Under the pieces are notes generated by a model, which made no database searches, was not told the DNA's origin, and saw nothing but the letters and a program-made list of their open reading frames with translations. Position numbers and translations under genes: made by a program. DNA of 10,280 nt from Bordetella parapertussis (GTDB lineage Bacteria > Pseudomonadota > Gammaproteobacteria > Burkholderiales > Burkholderiaceae_B): positions 1 through 10,280 of the forward strand of contig CAMEAW010000093.1 in the NCBI GenBank assembly GCA_945911685.1, read 5' to 3'. Of this stretch, positions 6,114-10,280 are shown piece by piece (position 1 is the first letter of the stretch; each line of letters opens with the position of its first letter).

Positions 6114-6202
6114 GCACACCTGATGGCTGCATTGTAAAGAATGAAGCCTTGGCCTGCCTCAACAAACGTTTAAGCCCGCAAGGGTCATCGGAGTCCGTTC
6201 AC

Positions 6203-7591
6203 GTGTCCGTCACTTTTCCGTTTCCGTCTTCGTCTTTCAAAGCCTACGACATCCGGGGCATCGTTCCCACAGCGTTAAACCCAGAATTTGCAAAAGAGCT
6301 TGGCCGCGGCTTAGGGGCGCGTGCCAAGGCAGCGGGCGTCACCACCATGGTGGTGGGTCGCGACGGTCGGATCAGCAGCCCGTCGTTGGCGGCAGCCCTG
6401 CAGCAAGGGATGCGCGATGGCGGCATCAATACGATCGACGTCGGCGAGGTGCCTACCCCCTTAGTCTATTTCGCCGCTTACACCCTAAAAACGGGTTCGG
6501 GCGTTGCAGTGACTGGCAGTCATAATCCGCCTGACTACAACGGTTTTAAGATGATGATGGGCGGTGGCACCTTGCATGGTGATGCTATTTTGGCTCTGCG
6601 CGATGAAGTCGCTGCGGGCCCGGCACACGCCAGCCCCGCGGGCACGGGCACCAGCATCGACATTCTGACGCCTTACCTGGCGCGCATACTAGGCGACGTT
6701 AAGCTGAGCCGCCCCATGAAAATCGCGATTGACTGCGGCAACGGCGTGGCGGGTGCAGTGGCACCACAACTGTTTCGCGACCTCGGTTGCGAAGTCACTG
6801 AATTATTTTGCGAAGTAGATGGCACGTTTCCAAACCATCACCCCGACCCCGCCGATCCGCACAATCTTGAAGATCTGATTCGTTGCGTTCAAACCACCGA
6901 TTGCGAAATCGGCTTGGCCTTTGACGGCGACGGCGATCGCTTAGGTGTCGTCACTAAATCGGGCGAGATCATTTGGCCTGATCGTCAATTAATTTTGTAT
7001 GCACGCGATGTGCTCGCCCGCTGCCCCGGCGAAACCATTATTTATGACGTCAAATGCAGTCGCCACGTTGCGGTCGCAATTCGCGAGGCGGGCGGCGTGC
7101 CGCTGATGTGGCAAACCGGCCATTCGCTGATTAAAGCCAAACTTGCCGAAACCGGCGCGCCTTTAGCCGGCGAAATGAGCGGACACGTGTTCTTTAAAGA
7201 GCGTTGGTTTGGCTTTGACGATGGTTTGTACACCGGTTGCCGCCTGCTTGAGATTTTGTCGCGCTCAGCGAATCCATCCGCTGTACTTGAGGCGCTTCCA
7301 CAAGGCGTGTCAACCCCCGAGCTCAAGCTTGAAATGGCTGAGGGCGAGCCCCATGTCTTGATTAAACGCCTACAAACCGAAGGCGTGTTTGACGGCGCGA
7401 CTGAAGTCCTCAAAATTGACGGGCTGCGCGCCGACTACCCCGATGGCTTTGGTTTGGCTCGCGCCTCAAACACCACGCCTGTCGTTGTGTTGCGCTTTGA
7501 GGGCGACAGCCCCGAGGCCCTCGTACGTATTCAAGACGCCTTTCGTAAGCAGTTATTAACGCTTGCGCCTCACGTCACGCTTCCCTTTTAA
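6203..7591 (+). CDS. Phosphomannomutase/phosphoglucomutase (AlgC-type, alpha-D-phosphohexomutase family)
   Basis: The enzyme interconverts hexose 6-phosphate and hexose 1-phosphate (glucose and/or mannose), supplying glucose 1-phosphate or mannose 1-phosphate for nucleotide-sugar and polysaccharide synthesis in the cytoplasm. The GTG at 6203 is preferred: GGAG lies 9 bases before it (6190-6193), and the protein then begins MSVTFPF and soon reaches FKAYDIRG. A TTG at 6149 would add 18 residues without a good ribosome binding site. In 462 residues all four domains are present. The phosphoserine loop is TGSHNPP (Ser106), the metal site is DGDGDR (Asp241, Asp243, Asp245), the sugar-specificity loop is GEMSGH (Glu324, Ser326), and the phosphate-binding loop is RASNTTP (Arg420). 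Each number is within one or two of Pseudomonas AlgC as I remember it, so dual mannose/glucose activity is likely. pgi begins 23 bp downstream, suggesting one transcript. Confidence 0.94.
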   Translation: MSVTFPFPSSSFKAYDIRGIVPTALNPEFAKELGRGLGARAKAAGVTTMVVGRDGRISSPSLAAALQQGMRDGGINTIDVGEVPTPLVYFAAYTLKTGSGVAVTGSHNPPDYNGFKMMMGGGTLHGDAILALRDEVAAGPAHASPAGTGTSIDILTPYLARILGDVKLSRPMKIAIDCGNGVAGAVAPQLFRDLGCEVTELFCEVDGTFPNHHPDPADPHNLEDLIRCVQTTDCEIGLAFDGDGDRLGVVTKSGEIIWPDRQLILYARDVLARCPGETIIYDVKCSRHVAVAIREAGGVPLMWQTGHSLIKAKLAETGAPLAGEMSGHVFFKERWFGFDDGLYTGCRLLEILSRSANPSAVLEALPQGVSTPELKLEMAEGEPHVLIKRLQTEGVFDGATEVLKIDGLRADYPDGFGLARASNTTPVVVLRFEGDSPEALVRIQDAFRKQLLTLAPHVTLPF

Positions 7592-7614
7592 TTTCTTTTG
7601 CTGCGACCAACACT

Positions 7615-9249
7615 ATGAGCACGTTGTCTAGAAGCCCAGCTTGGCTTGCTTTTTCTTCCGCGGTACACACGAGCCCGTTGACCGCTGACAGCCTGCGCAT
7701 TCTGCCTGCCGTCGATCTTGAAGTTGATCTGAGCACCCAGCGCTACTCTGCCGCATTTGAACAAGCTTCAGCTGCGCTGCTCAACCAGCAAGGTTTTGAG
7801 GCAGCTCGCAAAGGGCTCTTTGCCGGCGAGCCCATTAACTGGACTGAAAACCGTGCAGCCTGGCACACCGCGCTAAGGTCTGAGAACCCGCCTGCGGGCG
7901 TAGCCGACGCCGTTAAAGCCGAGCAAGAGCGGCTAGCCAATTTCGTCGATCAGGTCAATGCGCAAAATCTGTATCGTAACGTCGTGCATCTTGGTATCGG
8001 CGGCAGTGACTGGGGGCCAAGGCTCGCCGTTGAGGCGCTTTCGGGCGTTGCAGGCCGGCGCACGATCCGTTTTGCCTCAAACGTTGATGCACACGCCATC
8101 ACCGGCGCGCTCGATGGGCTCGATCCACTTGATACGCTCGTCATTGTTTCTTCCAAATCGTTCACCACGACCGAGTCTTTGGCCAACGCAGCGCGAGCCA
8201 TTGAATGGTTTGAAGCCAATGGCGTCAGCAATCCGCTCGAACACTTTGTCGCGGTAACCGCTAATCCAGCGGCCGCACGTGCCTTTGGCATTCGTGACGA
8301 CCATATTTTTGAATTTTGGGATTGGGTCGGTGGCCGCTATTCACTGTGGTCATCGATTGGCCTGCCGATTGCTTTAGGGCTTGGCCTGAACGCCTTAAAT
8401 GATATGCGCCGCGGCGCAGCTGAGATGGACGAGCATTTTTTGAATGCGCCTATCGCGCGCAATGCACCCGTGCAAATGGCCTTAAGTGCCGTGGCCAACT
8501 GCAGCGTGTTGGGCTATGCCTCGTTTGCACTATGCCCATATGACGCGCGCTTGCGTCAACTGGTGCCTTGGTTGCAACAACTTGAAATGGAATCCCTTGG
8601 CAAAGCGACCCAACTCGATGGCAGCAAGCTCGACGTACCCAGTAGCCCCGCCGTTTTTGGCATGCCAGGCACTGACAGCCAACATACGTTTTTTCAGTGG
8701 TTACATCAAGATGGCAAGGGGGCACCCGTTGATTTTGTGTTGTGTGCCAAGCCCGACCATCAACACACACGCCATCACCGCCTGCTGATTGCCAATTGCT
8801 TGGCACAACGTGCCGCGCTACGCGAGGGTAAGACGTTTGAGCAAGCGCTTGCAGCGGTTAGTCAAACTGAAAAAGATCCGGTCCTTGCCGCGCAACTGGC
8901 GCAACACCGGGTGCATCCGGGCGGGCGACCTTCAACATTAATCGTACTGCCTCAACTCGACGCTAAGCAGCTTGGTGCGCTCTTGGCGCTCTATGAACAC
9001 AAAGTCTTTACTGAAGGCGTGCTGTGGGGCATCAACCCATTTGATCAATGGGGTGTTGAGTTTGGAAAAAGGCTAGCGGTTGATATCGAAAAAAGCCTCG
9101 ACGCCGAAGATAGTGACTCAGCCGTGAGTGCCTTTGACCCCTCGACTGCGCACTGGATTCGCCGTTTAGCAACGAGTGCTGACGACGGCCATACCTACGA
9201 GCGTCGGCGCGCAGAACGTATCGCTCGCGGTCAATCGTCTGAGGCCTAA
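7615..9249 (+). CDS. pgi: Glucose-6-phosphate isomerase
   Basis: PGI interconverts glucose 6-phosphate and fructose 6-phosphate. The 544 residues are near the usual length. Clear family blocks are [12 protein letters not shown] (124-135, phosphate-binding Ser131), [11 protein letters not shown] (178-188), [14 protein letters not shown] (236-249, family signature, Arg241) and [25 protein letters not shown] (461-485, second signature, Lys485). The catalytic base is Glu326 in EMESLGK and the ring-opening His is His357 in GTDSQH. Their spacing of 31 residues equals that of the animal enzyme, and Gln322 is in place. The ATG at 7615 has no strong Shine-Dalgarno, but it lies only 23 bp after the mutase stop, so the two are probably co-transcribed. 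Together they place glucose 6-phosphate at the branch between central metabolism and nucleotide-sugar synthesis. The stop codon overlaps the stop of the convergent epimerase gene. Confidence 0.97.
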   Translation: MSTLSRSPAWLAFSSAVHTSPLTADSLRILPAVDLEVDLSTQRYSAAFEQASAALLNQQGFEAARKGLFAGEPINWTENRAAWHTALRSENPPAGVADAVKAEQERLANFVDQVNAQNLYRNVVHLGIGGSDWGPRLAVEALSGVAGRRTIRFASNVDAHAITGALDGLDPLDTLVIVSSKSFTTTESLANAARAIEWFEANGVSNPLEHFVAVTANPAAARAFGIRDDHIFEFWDWVGGRYSLWSSIGLPIALGLGLNALNDMRRGAAEMDEHFLNAPIARNAPVQMALSAVANCSVLGYASFALCPYDARLRQLVPWLQQLEMESLGKATQLDGSKLDVPSSPAVFGMPGTDSQHTFFQWLHQDGKGAPVDFVLCAKPDHQHTRHHRLLIANCLAQRAALREGKTFEQALAAVSQTEKDPVLAAQLAQHRVHPGGRPSTLIVLPQLDAKQLGALLALYEHKVFTEGVLWGINPFDQWGVEFGKRLAVDIEKSLDAEDSDSAVSAFDPSTAHWIRRLATSADDGHTYERRRAERIARGQSSEA

Positions 9250-10280
9250 GACGTAGTCGACTTCGCGCAAAACTCAAGATACCAAGGCATTGCAGCTTGC
9301 AGGCCTTGGAGGATTGTGTGGGTCGGTTGATAGCCAAGCAGACGCTGCGCCTTCGAGATATCGGCCTGCGAGTGTCGCACGTCACCCGCTCTAAAATCTC
9401 GGTAACTTGGCGCTAACGAATAAGACACTGCGTTTTCAGCGAGCGTTGACACAAGATGTTGATGCAAGACGTTCAAACTGGTCCGCGCGTTGACGGCAAC
9501 GTTATAGACCTGATTGGTGCCCTCGGCGCCAGCCATCGCCGCCAAAATATTCGCTTGCACGGCATTATCCACAAAACAAAAATCGCGACTCGTTTCGCCA
9601 TCGCCATTCACCGACACCGCCTCACCAGCGAGCATCGCAGCAATCCACTTTGGGATCACCGCAGCGTAAGCGCCCTCGGGATCTTGTCGTTTACCAAACA
9701 CATTAAAGTAGCGCAGACCAATCGCTTTAAAGTCATAGGCGCGCGCAAAGACGTCTGCATACAACTCATTCACGTACTTGGTGACGGCGTAAGGCGATAG
9801 CGGCTTGCCGATTTGATCTTCAACCTTAGGCAACGCGGGATGATCGCCATAGGTTGAGCTTGAGGCCGCGTACACAAAAGAGTGCACCTTGGCATCACGT
9901 GCTGCCACCAACATATTTAAAAAACCAGAGATGTTGACGTCGTTTGTGGTGACGGGATCGGCGAGCGAGCGCGGCACCGAGCCAAGGGCGGCCTGATGCA
10001 GCACAAACTCTGCGCCGGTCACAGCCTGGGCACAGGTTGCCACCTCGCGAATATCACCTTGAATAAACCGAAAATTTGACCATTGCTTGGCGCTGACCGT
10101 CGCCCGCACCTCGTCAAGGTTGTGCTGGTAGCCTGTTGCAAAGTTATCAAGACCCACCACGCGCTGATCAAGCTTAAGCAAGGCCTCGATCAGATTCGAG
10201 CCAATGAACCCTGCACACCCTGTCACAAGCCAACTGCGCGGCGTGGCGCGAAGCTGCGCCTGAACTTGCGGGTAACGCAT
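9246..10280 (-). CDS. wbpP: UDP-N-acetylglucosamine 4-epimerase, WbpP/TviC type (5' end at window edge)
   Basis: This short-chain dehydrogenase/reductase-fold epimerase inverts C4 of UDP-GlcNAc (or UDP-GlcNAcA) to the galacto form, for O-antigen or capsule precursors. In 344 residues it has the NAD motif [10 protein letters not shown] (20-29), the [10 protein letters not shown] segment (41-50), the Ser140-Ser141-Ser142 triad and the catalytic Tyr164-x-x-x-Lys168. From memory it aligns along its whole length with Pseudomonas aeruginosa WbpP at a constant offset of -2. The three residues linked to N-acetyl substrate binding there (Gly102, Gln201, Ser306) are Gly100, Gln199 and Ser304 here. The ATG is the final codon of the window, so the true start may be this one or a couple of codons upstream, and promoter and ribosome binding site are out of view. 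It is convergent with pgi. It suggests a polysaccharide locus beyond the right edge. Confidence 0.92.
   Translation of the reverse strand: MRYPQVQAQLRATPRSWLVTGCAGFIGSNLIEALLKLDQRVVGLDNFATGYQHNLDEVRATVSAKQWSNFRFIQGDIREVATCAQAVTGAEFVLHQAALGSVPRSLADPVTTNDVNISGFLNMLVAARDAKVHSFVYAASSSTYGDHPALPKVEDQIGKPLSPYAVTKYVNELYADVFARAYDFKAIGLRYFNVFGKRQDPEGAYAAVIPKWIAAMLAGEAVSVNGDGETSRDFCFVDNAVQANILAAMAGAEGTNQVYNVAVNARTSLNVLHQHLVSTLAENAVSYSLAPSYRDFRAGDVRHSQADISKAQRLLGYQPTHTILQGLQAAMPWYLEFCAKSTTS

Larger units (their letters stand above)
5863..6202. promoter_or_regulatory. 340-bp divergent region between the dehydrogenase and mutase genes
   Basis: With the preferred starts, no gene lies here. From left to right it holds a GC hairpin next to the dehydrogenase ribosome binding site (5878-5897), an 18-bp palindrome (5953-5970), an 8-bp-stem hairpin with flanking A-tracts (6026-6066), and a 13-mer shared with the mutM promoter region (6087-6099). 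It also holds a possible -10 box CATAAT (6108-6113) for the mutase. Two tiny open frames (6123-6137 and 6141-6173) precede the mutase start; nothing supports their translation. Confidence 0.5.

Noticed and set aside
6141..6173. Ten-residue leader frame MKPWPASTNV before the mutase gene.
   Set aside because: Weak initiation context and no attenuator-type codon run or downstream terminator hairpin. It is probably chance.
8662..8664. Met350 in the pgi product where many isomerases have Glu (WGEPGTNGQH motif), at first suggesting a lost catalytic base.
   Set aside because: Counting back from the catalytic His of the GxxxQH motif by 31 residues puts the catalytic Glu in EMESLGK (Glu326), which is intact. 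The Met position is not the active-site Glu.

Overview
The window looks like the chromosome of a betaproteobacterium, probably of the order Burkholderiales (Alcaligenaceae-like). This rests on protein character, moderately high GC, and the order mutM / TPR lipoprotein / lolB, which I know from that group. Species cannot be named from the sequence. Eight genes are visible, nearly all housekeeping or catabolic. I see no mobile element, CRISPR array, tRNA or rRNA.

Left block (1-2942). On the minus strand, a TPR-rich lipoprotein gene is followed 8 bp later by the start of lolB, which runs off the left edge. Divergent from them across 61 bp is mutM, for the DNA-repair glycosylase that removes 8-oxoguanine.

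Middle block (2943-6006). A 191-bp AT-rich region carries three operator-like sites exactly 42 bp apart upstream of a fumarylacetoacetase gene (last step of homogentisate/tyrosine breakdown). That gene meets, tail to tail with a 4-bp overlap, a minus-strand gene for an FAD-linked D-2-hydroxyacid dehydrogenase of the GlcD/D-LDH/D2HGDH superfamily. The dehydrogenase leader holds a GC hairpin just before the ribosome binding site and an 18-bp palindrome upstream.

Right block (6149-10280). A phosphomannomutase/phosphoglucomutase gene is followed after 23 bp by pgi, a likely two-gene operon around glucose 6-phosphate. pgi meets, again tail to tail with a 4-bp overlap, a minus-strand gene for a WbpP-type UDP-GlcNAc 4-epimerase whose start codon is the last three bases of the window. 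The mutase and isomerase feed hexose phosphates into sugar-nucleotide synthesis, and the epimerase acts on UDP-GlcNAc. This end may therefore border a surface polysaccharide locus beyond the right edge.

No wholly new system is evident. The strongest unexplained signal is the helically phased repeat array upstream of the fumarylacetoacetase gene. Lesser points are a Tyr-to-Val change at a known substrate-contact position of that enzyme, structured elements in the 340-bp divergent region 5863-6202, and a 13-bp motif shared by two divergent promoter regions.
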